The notes beneath the pieces were generated by a model. The model saw only the letters and a program-made list of their open reading frames with translations, made no database searches and was not told the DNA's origin. From Candidatus Roseilinea sp. (lineage in GTDB: Bacteria > Chloroflexota > Anaerolineae > J036 > Brachytrichaceae): 64,000 nt of DNA. The stretch lies in the NCBI GenBank assembly GCA_025998955.1, contig AP024676.1, forward strand, positions 992,001-1,056,000, given 5' to 3'. Shown here piece after piece: positions 1 through 8,704 of this stretch (position 1 is its first letter; every line of letters starts with the position of its first letter). Position numbers and translations under genes: made by a program.

Positions 1-1
1 A

Positions 2-453
2 GACCAAGCGATGCATGGTGCTTATGCCGCAATTGCAATGCAGTTCCATATTGATCCAATTTCAATAAAAGGCCCATGGACGGAGGATGCCTTACGGTGG
101 CTAGAGAAGACGCTAGACTATTGCGTAGAGAAAGAGATACCGATCTGGTCAGCTCGCGCTGGCTGAAATACATACGGGCTCGAAATAGTCCTTCCACTCT
201 AGAGCTGCATTGGAATAGCGAGCGAAAGATCCTGTCAGGCGTTGTAGAACTACGCAGCGATCCAGAGGAGAGCCAGATAGGAGGCTTCACCTTGATGCTC
301 CCGCTGTATCATGCAGGGCTTCGCTTGGCAACAGTTGAAGTGAATGAGAATCGCATAACGCCACAATGGCGCAGAGTCGGTGGAATCGAGTATGTGTCTG
401 TGGTGTTGGACTCCAATCGGCATCGTTTAGTAGCGAACTATGAGCTTGCGTAG
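2..453 (+). pseudogene. 3' end of a frameshifted, unrecognised gene
   Basis: The reading frame open from base 2 runs to a stop at 164-166 and reads as ordinary protein, ending in EKEIPIWSARAG. The next frame then continues from about base 157 as RWLKYIRARNSPSTLEL and runs to the TAG at 451-453. Removing one CG dinucleotide from the CGCGC at 155-159 joins the two into a single sequence reading PIWSARWLKYIRARNS. I infer one gene with a 2-base insertion, either a real mutation or a sequencing error. The 5' end lies outside the window. The joint resembles the tail of secreted polysaccharide-deacetylase-like proteins, where a catalytic domain is followed by a beta-rich C-terminal part, but this likeness is weak and I do not name a function. 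The ATG at base 76 is probably not a true start. Confidence 0.55.
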
Positions 454-480
454 CGATGTCGGCGGGTTTGTCCACCTGCC

Positions 481-1527
481 ATGATCAACTTCGCCGTCAT
501 CGGCATCAATCACAATCACATCTACGGCCAGGTGAGGGCGCTGCTAGGTGCGGGTGCGCGCTTCGTCTCGTTCTACGCGCCTGAGCCGGAATTGGCTGCA
601 CCGTTCGCAGCGACCTTCCCACAGGCGACGCGCGCGCGCAACGAAGCCGAGATTCTTGAGGATCCGCGCATCCATCTGGTCGTGACGGCGGGCATCCCAT
701 GTGAGCGCGCACCGTTGGGGATACGCGTCATGCAGCACGGCAAAGATTTCATGACCGACAAGCCGGGCTTCACCACACTCGACCAGTTAGCCGAGGCGCG
801 GCGCGTGCAAGCTGAAACGCAGCACATCTACTCGGTGTGCTACAGCGAGCGATTCGAGAGCCGGGCGACGGTGAAAGCCGGCGAGCTGGTGCAAGCAGGT
901 GCGATCGGTCGCGCGATCCAGACGATCGGTCTGGGGCCGCATCGCGCGAACCTGTCTGCTCGGCCGGCGTGGTTCTTTGAACGCCAGAAGTATGGCGGCA
1001 TCCTGTGCGACATCGGCTCACACCAGGCCGATCAGTTCCTATTCTTAACCGGCTCGACCGAGGCCGAGGTCGTGGCGGCGCAAGTGGGCAATATTGCCCA
1101 TCCCCAATTCCCGGAGCTGGAAGACTTTGGTGATGTGATCTGGCGCGGCAACGGCGGCGTCGGTTACGCGCGGGTGGACTGGTTCACGCCGGATGGCTTG
1201 GGCGTCTGGGGTGACGGCCGGCTGATCGTCCTCGGCGAGGAAGGTTACATCGAGGTGCGCAAGTCTGTGGATCTGGTAGGACGTGCTGGCGGCGATCATC
1301 TGTTCATCGTAGATCGGTGGGGGACGCGTTACGTGGATTGCAGCGACGTCGAGTTGCCGTATGGCCGGCAGTTGGTGCACGACGTGCTCAACCGGACCGA
1401 GACGGCCATGTCGCAGGCGCATTGTTTCTTGGCCTCGGAGCTGGCGTTGAAGGCGCAGGCTGCAGCGCATCGTCTTAAGCCTGTAGCCGCAGGCTTCATG
1501 CCTGCGGCAGACGGGGCGCAGCCATAA
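481..1527 (+). CDS. Gfo/Idh/MocA-family oxidoreductase
   Basis: A 348-residue NAD(P)-dependent sugar or inositol dehydrogenase-like protein. The N-terminal Rossmann fold begins FAVIGINHNHIYG, so the usual GxGxxG is relaxed. The family EKP motif appears as DKP at residues 93-95, where the lysine normally contacts cofactor and substrate. The C-terminal half (residues 125-330) matches the alpha/beta substrate domain, with a GSHQADQFLFLTG segment carrying the usual catalytic His region. The substrate cannot be told from sequence. The last 17 residues (from KPVAAGFMPAAD) and the stop codon are encoded by a REP palindrome, so the native C-terminus has been replaced or extended by repeat DNA. The ATG start at 481 lies 28 bases after the previous stop, with no clear ribosome binding site. 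Confidence 0.85.
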   Translation: MINFAVIGINHNHIYGQVRALLGAGARFVSFYAPEPELAAPFAATFPQATRARNEAEILEDPRIHLVVTAGIPCERAPLGIRVMQHGKDFMTDKPGFTTLDQLAEARRVQAETQHIYSVCYSERFESRATVKAGELVQAGAIGRAIQTIGLGPHRANLSARPAWFFERQKYGGILCDIGSHQADQFLFLTGSTEAEVVAAQVGNIAHPQFPELEDFGDVIWRGNGGVGYARVDWFTPDGLGVWGDGRLIVLGEEGYIEVRKSVDLVGRAGGDHLFIVDRWGTRYVDCSDVELPYGRQLVHDVLNRTETAMSQAHCFLASELALKAQAAAHRLKPVAAGFMPAADGAQP

Positions 1528-1540
1528 AGGCTGCGCCTAC
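1482..1540. repeat. REP pair (BIME) overlapping the 3' end of the oxidoreductase gene
   Basis: Two palindromes face each other. The first has arms GCCGCAGGC and GCCTGCGGC around the loop TTCAT and is preceded by GTAG. The second has arms GCGCAGCC and GGCTGCGC around ATAAA and is followed by CTAC, which is GTAG on the other strand. A GTAG box 5' of each hairpin is the known mark of REP elements recognised by RAYT transposases. The first hairpin lies inside the coding sequence. Confidence 0.85.
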
Positions 1541-1567
1541 CGGGCTGACCGGGCCTTACATTTCGTG

Positions 1568-1593
1568 GTAGCCGCAGGCTTCATGCCTGCGGC
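1568..1593 (+). repeat. Single REP element next to the RAYT 3' end
   Basis: GTAG followed by the same palindrome (arms GCCGCAGGC and GCCTGCGGC, loop TTCAT). It lies 6 bases beyond the RAYT stop, so the transposase gene is bracketed by REPs on both sides. Confidence 0.85.
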
Positions 1594-1599
1594 CAGTCA

Positions 1600-2088
1600 T
1601 TAATCCCATTCGTCTAGCTGATAGACCGTTGACCCCTTGAACGGGTAGGCCTTCCAGTGATCTACGATCCCCTTGCGCACCGGGTTCTCCAAAATGTAGC
1701 GCGCGTGCTTTCTCAACTCGGTCTGCTCGCGTTCCCATGTGCGGAGAATGTGATCGTAGTAGTCCTTTTGCCAGTGAAACTGCGGACGATGCTTGCTGAG
1801 CCAGTAGCCGGTTTTCTGCTTGAAGCTGCTCATGGCTTTGAGGGCATCGGCTGAGTTGTCCCTTCCGGCGAGTAGCATGTGCGCATGATCCGGCATGAAC
1901 ACATAGACGATAAGGTCGCAGTGAAAGCGCTCGCATTCCTGTTCGAGCGTCGTCATGAAGAAGCGAGTGAGCACTTCTTCGCTGAACATCGGCTGGCGGT
2001 TGCGCTCGCAGCAAGTGAATGCCACGGCTACGTTGCCGCGATATAGATGCGGATCAAGCCGGTGTTTGCGCTCGCGGATGTCTTTCAT
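1600..2088 (-). CDS. REP-associated tyrosine transposase (RAYT, TnpA_REP / Y1_Tnp family)
   Basis: A 162-residue single-strand DNA nuclease/transposase of the HUH superfamily, related to IS200/IS605 TnpA. The HUH motif is MPDHAHML (His68, His70) and the catalytic tyrosine lies in DYYDHIL (about residues 110-115). The ending ARYILENPVRKG is typical of RAYTs. I chose the ATG at 2088 (MKDIRERKHRLDP); a longer frame from 2145 would start inside a REP and add residues with no family counterpart. It is flanked by REPs carrying GTAG boxes, the expected substrates. RAYTs are usually single-copy, domesticated enzymes that spread REPs without moving themselves. It appears intact. Confidence 0.9.
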   Translation of the reverse strand: MKDIRERKHRLDPHLYRGNVAVAFTCCERNRQPMFSEEVLTRFFMTTLEQECERFHCDLIVYVFMPDHAHMLLAGRDNSADALKAMSSFKQKTGYWLSKHRPQFHWQKDYYDHILRTWEREQTELRKHARYILENPVRKGIVDHWKAYPFKGSTVYQLDEWD

Positions 2089-2095
2089 GGATGTT

Positions 2096-2645
2096 GGGCG
2101 CAGGCATGAAGCCCGCACTTGCAATAAGTATAGGAGCGCAGCCATGAAGGCTGCGCCTACCGGGTGTCACATTCCTCGGTAGCCGCGGGCTTCACGCCTG
2201 CGGCAGGTCGAGCGCTGCGCCTACCGGGTGTCGCGTTCCTCGGTAGCCGCGGGCTTCATGCCTGCGGCAGGTCGAGCGCTGCGCCTACCGGGTGTCGCGT
2301 TCCTCGGTAGCCGCGGGCTTCATGCCTGCGGCAGGTCGAGCGCTGCGCCTACCGGGTGTCGCGTTCCTCGGTAGCCGCGGGCTTCACGCCTGCGGCAGGT
2401 CGAGCGCTGCGCCTACCGGGTGTCGCGTTCCTCGGTAGCCGCGGGCTTCACGCCTGCGGCAGGTCGAGCGCAGCCGTGAAGGCTGCGCCTACCGGGTGTC
2501 GCGTTCCTCGGTAGCCGTGGGCTTCACGCCTGCGGCAGGTCGAGCGCAGCCATGAAGGCTGCGCCTACCGGGTGTCGCGTTCCTCGGTAGCCGCAGGCTT
2601 CATGTCTGCGGCAGGGTCGAGCGCAACCATGAAGGCTGCGCCTAC
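2096..2645. repeat. Tandem REP/BIME array upstream of the RAYT
   Basis: The stretch starts with a partial REP (2096-2118) and a second-type palindrome (2135-2160). From 2177 it becomes a regular array. The CGGTAG boundary recurs at 2177, 2241, 2305, 2369, 2433, 2509 and 2585, giving four 64-bp units, two 76-bp units and a final unit that ends against the stop codon of the fhs gene. The 76-bp unit contains both hairpins facing each other; the 64-bp unit lacks 12 bases that make up the loop and one arm of the second hairpin. Small C/T differences occur in the TTCAT and TTCAC loops. There are no unique spacers and no protein-coding content. Confidence 0.9.
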
Positions 2646-4343
2646 TTAGAACAACCCCACGACCTTCCCATCCACGAAGTCCACCTTCTCGAATGCCGGA
2701 TGCTTGCTCAGACCGGGCATGGTGCGCATGTCGCCGCACAGCGGATACAGAAAGCCGGCGCCGACCGAGGCGCGCACGTCGCGCACCGGCAGGGTGAAGC
2801 CGGTCGGCGCACCCAACAGCGCCGGATCGTGTGAGAGCGACAGGTGCGTCTTAGCCATGCAGATCGGCAGCGTGTCGAAGCCCAGCCGTGTATAAGCTTC
2901 GATCTTTGTCTCGGCTTCGGGCGAATATGCGACGCCGGCTGCGCCGTAGACCTTTGTCGCGATGGTCTCGATCTTGGCCTTGATCGGAGCTTGATCGGGG
3001 TAGAGGAACCGAAAGTCCTTCGGCTGTGCGCACGCGGCGATGACGGCCTCGGCCAGTTCGACGCCACCGGCGCCGCCCTTGGCCCACACGTTCGAGACGT
3101 ATGCGCCCAACGCGCCGGCAGCAATGGCCTTCTCGCGAATCAGCTCGAGTTCTGCCGGCGTGTCGGTTGCGAAGGCGTTGACGGCCACGACCACGGGCAC
3201 GCCGAACAGCCGCGCGTTCTGAATCTGTTTGACCAGGTTGGCGCAGCCGGCTTCGAGCGCCGGTAGGTTCTCTTCGGTGAACTCCTTCGGCAGCGCCTTG
3301 CCCAGCACCACCTTGCCCAGTCCGCTGTGCATCTTCAATGCGCGCACGGTTGCGACCATCACCACGCAATCCGGCCGCAACCCGCTCACGCGGCACTTGA
3401 TATCCATGAATTTCTCCATGCCCATGTCGGCACCGAAGCCGCTCTCCGTGACGACGTAGTCGGCCAGCTTGAGCGCGATCTGGTCGGCCACGATGCTGCT
3501 GTTGCCGTGCGCAATGTTGGCGAACGGGCCGGCGTGTACGAACACCGGCGAGCCTTCCAACGTCTGCATCAAATTGGGCATGATCGCGTCCTTCATAAGC
3601 ACGGTCATCGCGCCGGCCACCTTCAAATCTTCGGCGGTGATCATGCCGCCGTCCTTGTTGAGCGCCACGACCATGCGGCCGAAGCGTGCGCGCATGTCCT
3701 CGATGCTCGTGGTCAGCGCGAGGATGGCCATCACTTCGCTGGCGACGCTGATGTCGAAGCCGGTGTCGCGAGTGGGGCCGTCTTCCGGCTTGCCCAGGCC
3801 GATGCGCACGTTGCGCAGCGCGCGGTCGTTGATGTCCACGACGCGGCGCGGCATGATCGTCGCTTCGTCAATGCCGAGCGCGTTGCCGTGATACAGGTGT
3901 GAGTCAATCGCTGCGCACAGCAGGTTGTTGGCTGCGCTCACGGCGTGGATGTCGCCGGTGAGATGCAGGTTGAAGTCCTCCATCGGCACAACCTGCGCGT
4001 AGCCACCGCCGGCAGCGCCGCCTTTGATGCCGAAGGTCGGCCCCATGCTGGGTTGGCGAATGCACGTGAAGACCTTTCGGCCCACGTAGTGCAGCGCCTG
4101 CGACAAGCCAACCGTAGTCGTCGTCTTGCCTTCACCGAGCGGGGTGGGAGTAATGGCGGTGACGACGATGTATTTGCCGTTCGGCTTGTCGCGCAGCCGG
4201 TCGCGCACGCTGAGGTGCACCTTGGCTTTGTAACGACCGTAGAGCTCGAGCTCATCTTCGGTCAGGCCGATGTTGCGCGCGATGTCGAGTATGGGTTGTA
4301 GTTTGGCAGCTTGTGCGATTTCGAGGTCAGATGGAATGGCCAT
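2646..4343 (-). CDS. fhs: Formate-tetrahydrofolate ligase
   Basis: Makes 10-formyl-THF from formate, THF and ATP, feeding purine, formyl-Met and one-carbon pathways, and serves the Wood-Ljungdahl methyl branch where present. The 565-residue length matches the family (about 555-560). The ATP site is [17 protein letters not shown], with GEGKTTT at residues 70-76, and the family signature [13 protein letters not shown] is present. I chose the ATG at 4343 because [11 protein letters not shown] is the usual family start; the frame stays open upstream to 4466 but that stretch contains a repeat element. No clear ribosome binding site is seen. The gene ends directly against the REP array. No other folate-cycle gene is adjacent. 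Confidence 0.95.
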   Translation of the reverse strand: MAIPSDLEIAQAAKLQPILDIARNIGLTEDELELYGRYKAKVHLSVRDRLRDKPNGKYIVVTAITPTPLGEGKTTTTVGLSQALHYVGRKVFTCIRQPSMGPTFGIKGGAAGGGYAQVVPMEDFNLHLTGDIHAVSAANNLLCAAIDSHLYHGNALGIDEATIMPRRVVDINDRALRNVRIGLGKPEDGPTRDTGFDISVASEVMAILALTTSIEDMRARFGRMVVALNKDGGMITAEDLKVAGAMTVLMKDAIMPNLMQTLEGSPVFVHAGPFANIAHGNSSIVADQIALKLADYVVTESGFGADMGMEKFMDIKCRVSGLRPDCVVMVATVRALKMHSGLGKVVLGKALPKEFTEENLPALEAGCANLVKQIQNARLFGVPVVVAVNAFATDTPAELELIREKAIAAGALGAYVSNVWAKGGAGGVELAEAVIAACAQPKDFRFLYPDQAPIKAKIETIATKVYGAAGVAYSPEAETKIEAYTRLGFDTLPICMAKTHLSLSHDPALLGAPTGFTLPVRDVRASVGAGFLYPLCGDMRTMPGLSKHPAFEKVDFVDGKVVGLF

Positions 4344-4705
4344 AGCCGCGGATTTTAGGCGATCTCGTTGCATCGGGTGCATTTCAATGGGGGAGCGCGG
4401 ACTGGCCCGCAGCGGTATTCGCTTCAGTCGCGCTGGGATAAATCCAGGCGCTGAGCATACGGGCAAGCGGGTCTGCTACGTCTGCCCCCGTCGGCGAATG
4501 CCCCTGTTGCATCCGAGGACGCGATTTCGCTCCATGTCCATCCCTTTCAATTTCTCAGACTTTCTTTAGCCAAACACAAAAACGGCTTAGCGCACATGCA
4601 AATTCGCCTTAAACAGCATTCGCTAGCTTCCACTTGTCGCCGTGCATCGTGTACGGCTCGCAGAAGCGTCGTAAAAGCTTTCTCTTCTAAATAAGGAGTG
4701 GATCT
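4344..4705. other. Divergent intergenic region between fhs and the phosphatase-like gene
   Basis: About 360 bases without a supported gene. It holds one copy of a second repeat family (4430-4494) and, to its right, a less GC-rich stretch (4530-4690) likely to carry the promoters. I see no confident -35/-10 pair or operator. The downstream gene has a ribosome binding site, AAGGAG at 4693-4698. Confidence 0.6.
4430..4494 (-). repeat. Palindromic intergenic repeat, family 2, copy 1
   Basis: On the minus strand this reads GCCGACGGGGG, a variable middle, then GCTTGCCCGTATGCTCAGCG and a hairpin with arms near GCGCCTGGA and TCCCAGCGC. The same order of elements is found on the plus strand at 50311-50372. 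The two copies share roughly 65 bases with a few gaps, in unrelated intergenic contexts. Confidence 0.75.
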
Positions 4706-6244
4706 ATGAACAAGCGAATGGTGAGCATGACTGCAGGTCTGGCTACCGCAGCGTTTGTCGTTGTCAGCATGCTGCCAGTAACGGTTCAGGCCGGGCGATT
4801 ATCGGAAAGTTCGCCGCGCACGGGCAATGTGATCTTTATGCACCCCGACGGCGCCGGCGTCAACCACTGGATGGCGGCGCGCATGTATTGGTATGGCCCC
4901 GATGCCAGCATGAATTACGACAAACTCCCTGCTATGGCGATTTACCGAGGCCACATGCTAGATGAGCTGACCGGCACCTCGAACGGCGGTGCGACGACGC
5001 ACGCGTTCGGTTACAAAGTCGAAGCCCGCGGTTCGTTCGGCAAGGATGGCGATGGGGATGCCTCTCGCCTGATCAAGAGCTTGTCGGGCTTCAACGGCAG
5101 TATCATGCGCGAAGCAGCTGCCAAGGGACATCCGGTCGGCATCGTCAACGATGGCAACATCGGCGAGCCGGGCACCGGGGCGTTTCTGGCCGAAGTACCC
5201 AATCGTAACGATTGGGATGCGATCGTGTTGCAGATCTGGGATGGCCGCCCTGGCAGCAAAGATCCGCGCCCGCACGTGATCATGGGCGGTGGTGAGCGCC
5301 AGTTCCTCCCTCCCGGCGTGCAGGGCGTGCATGGGGAGGGCGAGAATAAGCTGCTCGGCTCGCGCAACCTGATCAGCGAGGCGCTCGAAGCGGACTATGT
5401 GGTATTGCGCACGCGCGAGGAGTTCGAGGAACTGCGCGCCCAGCTCGAGATCAGTCCGACCTATGCGCCGAAAGTGCTCGGCCTGTTCGCCCATCACCAC
5501 ATCTTCAACGACCGGCCTGAGGAGGTATTGATCGCAACAGGCTATTACACCGGCACCTTGCCGCTCACCAACACGAAGGAGAGCGAACTGGTGCTATACG
5601 GCACGCCGGTCATCACACCGGCCGGCTTCAATCCGCCGACGGTCGCCGAGATGACCGAAGTTGCCATTACCATCCTCGACCGCGTGTCCAAGGAAGTGGA
5701 CAAGCCGTTCTTCCTGATATCCGAGACGGAGAGCGTGGATAACTTCGGCAACAACGACAATGCCATCGGTGTGCTGACTGCGCTCAAGCATGCGGACGAT
5801 GCCATCGGCGTGGCGCTCGATTACCTGGGCGGTGAGCCGAATACGCTGCTGCTCTTGGCGGCGGACAGTGATGCCGGCGGCATGCAGGTGCGGGCGTTAC
5901 AAGGACCACTCACGCAGACGGTGACGACGGTGAACTTCAACCCAACCGGCGTCGAGGCTGAACAGATCAACGCCAAGATTGACGGCTTGTACGGTCGTGA
6001 CAGCTTCGCGTTCGTTTCGGAGCCGGATCAGTTCGGCCAACAGTGGCCGTTTGCCATCACCTGGATCGGCACGCCGGATGTGGCCGGTGGTATCCTCGTT
6101 CGCGCAGCCGGCCTGAACAGCGACTTGATTACGGCGGCGTTCTCGGAGCGCTTCGACAACATAGACGTCTATCGCATGATCTATCTCACGCTGTTCGGTC
6201 GCCTGCTGCCGTATCCAGAGGGCAAGCTGGCGCCCAGCCGATAG
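4706..6244 (+). CDS. Exported alkaline-phosphatase-like protein with altered active site
   Basis: A 512-residue protein with a signal peptide (about residues 1-29, ending VTVQA). The fold-defining segments of the alkaline phosphatase superfamily (Pfam PF00245) are recognisable in order: IFMHPDGAG near the N-terminus (first metal-binding Asp), a nucleophile region reading TSNGGATTHAFG instead of the usual DSAASATA, then ESVDNFGNNDNA in place of the IDxxxH motif, and LAADSDAGGM in place of TADHxTGG. By this alignment two zinc-ligand histidines are replaced by Asn and Ser, and the nucleophilic Ser is uncertain. It may act on another substrate, use another nucleophile (Thr), or bind without catalysis. 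A terminator follows. Confidence 0.7.
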   Translation: MNKRMVSMTAGLATAAFVVVSMLPVTVQAGRLSESSPRTGNVIFMHPDGAGVNHWMAARMYWYGPDASMNYDKLPAMAIYRGHMLDELTGTSNGGATTHAFGYKVEARGSFGKDGDGDASRLIKSLSGFNGSIMREAAAKGHPVGIVNDGNIGEPGTGAFLAEVPNRNDWDAIVLQIWDGRPGSKDPRPHVIMGGGERQFLPPGVQGVHGEGENKLLGSRNLISEALEADYVVLRTREEFEELRAQLEISPTYAPKVLGLFAHHHIFNDRPEEVLIATGYYTGTLPLTNTKESELVLYGTPVITPAGFNPPTVAEMTEVAITILDRVSKEVDKPFFLISETESVDNFGNNDNAIGVLTALKHADDAIGVALDYLGGEPNTLLLLAADSDAGGMQVRALQGPLTQTVTTVNFNPTGVEAEQINAKIDGLYGRDSFAFVSEPDQFGQQWPFAITWIGTPDVAGGILVRAAGLNSDLITAAFSERFDNIDVYRMIYLTLFGRLLPYPEGKLAPSR

Positions 6245-6280
6245 GTCCGGAAGATCGGATGATTCGGTTAAGTTACGATA

Positions 6281-6315
6281 GCGCTCAACGCGCTCCAAGC
6301 GCGTTGAGCGCTTTT
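6281..6315 (+). terminator. Rho-independent terminator
   Basis: A perfect 14-bp stem, arms GCGCTCAACGCGCT (6281-6294) and AGCGCGTTGAGCGC (6298-6311), with a 3-base loop and TTTT after it. It lies 37 bases after the phosphatase-like gene and ends its transcript. Confidence 0.85.
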
Positions 6316-6412
6316 CACTTTCACCGACCTCAGAACATGCGTCCCGATTGAGGATCCCGGGACTTTGCAGCCTGTGAGTCCCAATTCGTTGGTCAACCGG
6401 CCGTTGCATACA

Positions 6413-7723
6413 ATGCGCGGTCGCATGACTCTACCTTCCTTCGCATTTCACGTCGCTCCTTCTACCGGCGCCGCTGTGATCGCCTTGATCACGTTCATCG
6501 CTCTGGCGCTGGGCGAAGTTCCTGGCTTCAAGCTCAACCGTGCGACGATCGCGATGATCGGTGCAGGCGCCGTGTTGGTCTTCGGCGTACTCACGCTCCC
6601 CGAGGCCGAACGTACGATTGACTTGGGCACGCTCATCTTGCTGCTCAGCATGATGATCATCAACGCCGTGCTGGAGCTTTCCGGCTTCTTCACCTGGGTG
6701 GGTGAGGTCGTCATCGAGCGGGCGAATGCGCCGGCGACGTTGCTGGCCCTGGTTGTGGTCACGTCGGGCGTGTTGTCCATGCTCTTCCTCAACGACCCAG
6801 TGTGCGTGATGTTGACACCGTTGGTGTGCGGCGTGGTCTTGCGCCTAAAGCGCAACCCGATGCCGTATCTCATCGCCCTTGCTTGCTCGGCCAACGTCGG
6901 CTCGGTGGCGACGATCACCGGCAATCCCCAGAACATCTTGATCGGTGCATCGTCGGGCATCGGCTATCTGTATTGGCTGGCGCGCCTAGGGCCGGTAGCG
7001 GCTGTCGGGATGGCTATCGTGTTCGCGGTGATCTGGCTGCTCTATCCCAGAGAATTTCGCGGCGGACGGTACGCAGAGCGAATATCCGAGGCGCCGGCGA
7101 TGATCGCGCCGCACCACGAAGGTGCGCCGATCACCCTGGCGCAAGCCGAGACAACGATCTACGCTTCCACGCTGCGTAAGAGCTTGATCGTCATCGCGCT
7201 GATGCTGGTCGCATTCCTGGCCGGCATCAATGTCACCGTCGCAGCGTTCATCGCGGCGTGTGCTATCCTCATCAGCCGGCGGTTCGAGTCGGCGCGCATC
7301 CTGGCTCTGGTGGATTGGCCGCTGTTGGTGATGTTCGGCGGCCTGTTTATCGTCACCGGCGCGTTGGAGGTCACCGGGGTGTCGGAGCAGTTGTTCGAGC
7401 TGGTTAGGCCGCTGGCGTTTGCGGGAACCGCCCCGCTGGCGCTCGTCACGACGATCCTGAGCAACCTGATCTCGAATGTGCCGGCTGTACTGCTGTTTCG
7501 CCCGCTCGTGCCGCAATTCGCCGATCCGACGCAAGCCTGGCTGACATTGGCGGCAGCGTCCACGTTGGCCGGTAACCTTACGCTGATCGGGTCGGTGGCC
7601 AACCTGATCGTGGCCGAGCAGGCCCTCAAGTTTGGCATCAAGCTGACGTTCATGGAATATCTCAAGCCCGGTCTGATCATCACGATGCTCACGCTGGTTG
7701 CAGCGATCGTGTTCCTAGGGTAG
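6413..7723 (+). CDS. Ion transporter of the ArsB/NhaD/SLC13 (IT) superfamily
   Basis: A polytopic membrane protein of about 436 residues with 11-12 hydrophobic segments. Two hairpin-type signatures typical of the IT superfamily are visible: LFLNDPVCVMLTPL and TGNPQNILIG in the first half, and SNLISNVPAVLLFRPL with LAGNLTLIGSVANLIV in the second. These Asn-rich repeats form the ion and substrate site in SLC13/NhaD/ArsB relatives. The substrate may be an anion (dicarboxylate, sulfate, arsenite) or Na+/H+ exchange; sequence alone does not decide. I use the ATG at 6413; an ATG at 6425 is equally possible, and a TTG at 6365 less so. The stop at 7721-7723 abuts the ribosome binding site of the next gene, so they form an operon. 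Confidence 0.8.
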   Translation: MRGRMTLPSFAFHVAPSTGAAVIALITFIALALGEVPGFKLNRATIAMIGAGAVLVFGVLTLPEAERTIDLGTLILLLSMMIINAVLELSGFFTWVGEVVIERANAPATLLALVVVTSGVLSMLFLNDPVCVMLTPLVCGVVLRLKRNPMPYLIALACSANVGSVATITGNPQNILIGASSGIGYLYWLARLGPVAAVGMAIVFAVIWLLYPREFRGGRYAERISEAPAMIAPHHEGAPITLAQAETTIYASTLRKSLIVIALMLVAFLAGINVTVAAFIAACAILISRRFESARILALVDWPLLVMFGGLFIVTGALEVTGVSEQLFELVRPLAFAGTAPLALVTTILSNLISNVPAVLLFRPLVPQFADPTQAWLTLAAASTLAGNLTLIGSVANLIVAEQALKFGIKLTFMEYLKPGLIITMLTLVAAIVFLG

Positions 7724-7738
7724 GGGAGGAGGTACGCC

Positions 7739-8625
7739 GTGCCGGTGGAGATCGTTTCGCCGTGTTGTTTGCATCTGGGCTTCGTGCGGGGGCCGGAGGG
7801 ATCTATGTGCGAGTTGGCCATCGCGCTGCAACACCCGCCGATCCAGCTCACGGCACAGCCGGCACGACAACTGCTCGTGAGCGGCGCGCGCGCCGGCGTA
7901 GCCTATCGAGCGGCCGAGGCCTCCTTCGCCCACAGACGCCCAACGGCCAGATCGAGATCGAGTTAGCCATCCCCGCGTTCATGGGCCTGGGCGCGGACGA
8001 GATGATGCGCGCGAGCACTGCGCATGCGCTGTGGCGCATTTCGGCATTGCCCGAATTACCTGCGCCGCGCGACGTGTTCCGCATCGCTTTTGAGGGCGGC
8101 GGATTGCTGCTCGTCGGCGCGCATGGCGAACTGCTCCGGCGCGCTACGATTGTGCATGCCGACGAAGCAGATGATTGGGTATTCGTGCTCGTCTTGCCGC
8201 ATGCCACGGATGACATCCCGGACGACTTCGAGTTGCGGCAGCAAGCCGCGCTGCGCGATGCGACCGAGTATCTCGATTCATCCTGTACGGCGGACGCGCT
8301 CTTCGACGCTGTAGCACGGGATGACTTCGATGCATTTTGTGATGCGCTTGCTGCTGTTCATGCTGCCAATCGAGCAGCGCTCATTGAGAATGGGCATCCT
8401 GCCGAGTTGAGCGAGCAGGAGCGGGATGTGATCGCGTGCATGCTCGCCGGCGGTGCACGGTTTGCGGGGCGTGCGCTCACCGGCCTCGGCCTCTTTGGGC
8501 TGATCAGGGGTGGGCCGGCCAGCCGCGCGTTGCGACGATCGCTCGTTCAGCATCTCGGCTACTTTGGTCCGCGCGTGATGGCTACTATCTGCGACAATCG
8601 GGGTGTGGTGTTAAATGATTCATGA
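7739..8625 (+). pseudogene. GHMP-kinase-like gene (beta-RFAP synthase-like), frameshifted
   Basis: A GTG start at 7739 follows a strong ribosome binding site (GGGGAGGAGGT, 7723-7733). The first frame reads VEIVSPCCLHLGF, the usual opening of GHMP-fold beta-ribofuranosylaminobenzene 5'-phosphate synthases, and goes on to about VAYRAAEASF near 7927 before stopping. The frame two bases over then carries GQIEIELAIPAFMGLGADEM, the GHMP P-loop region, and continues to 8625 with family-like segments (GGGLLLVG, LTGLGLFGLIRGG). A shift between about 7880 and 7945 is needed to join them; a CGCGCGCG run at 7884-7892 and the stretch after it are candidates. It could be a pseudogene or a sequence error. 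The archaeal relatives act in methanopterin synthesis; that role here is inference. Confidence 0.6.
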
Positions 8626-8639
8626 GCGATGATTGGGTC

Positions 8640-8704
8640 GGTGGACTTCCAAGTGGCTTGGTCATCAATTGTCAATCATCAAATCATTCATTGAGTCACA
8701 GATC
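8640..8704. repeat. Near-repeat intergenic tract
   Basis: AT-richer spacer with repeated ATCAAT/ATCATC/ATCATT words (8663-8690) and a small inverted repeat CCAAG...CTTGG at 8649-8661. It is one of at least ten such tracts in the window. Confidence 0.5.

Noticed and set aside
2177-2645. CRISPR array
   Set aside because: The units are whole 64- or 76-bp tandem copies without unique spacers, there are no cas genes, and a RAYT lies alongside.
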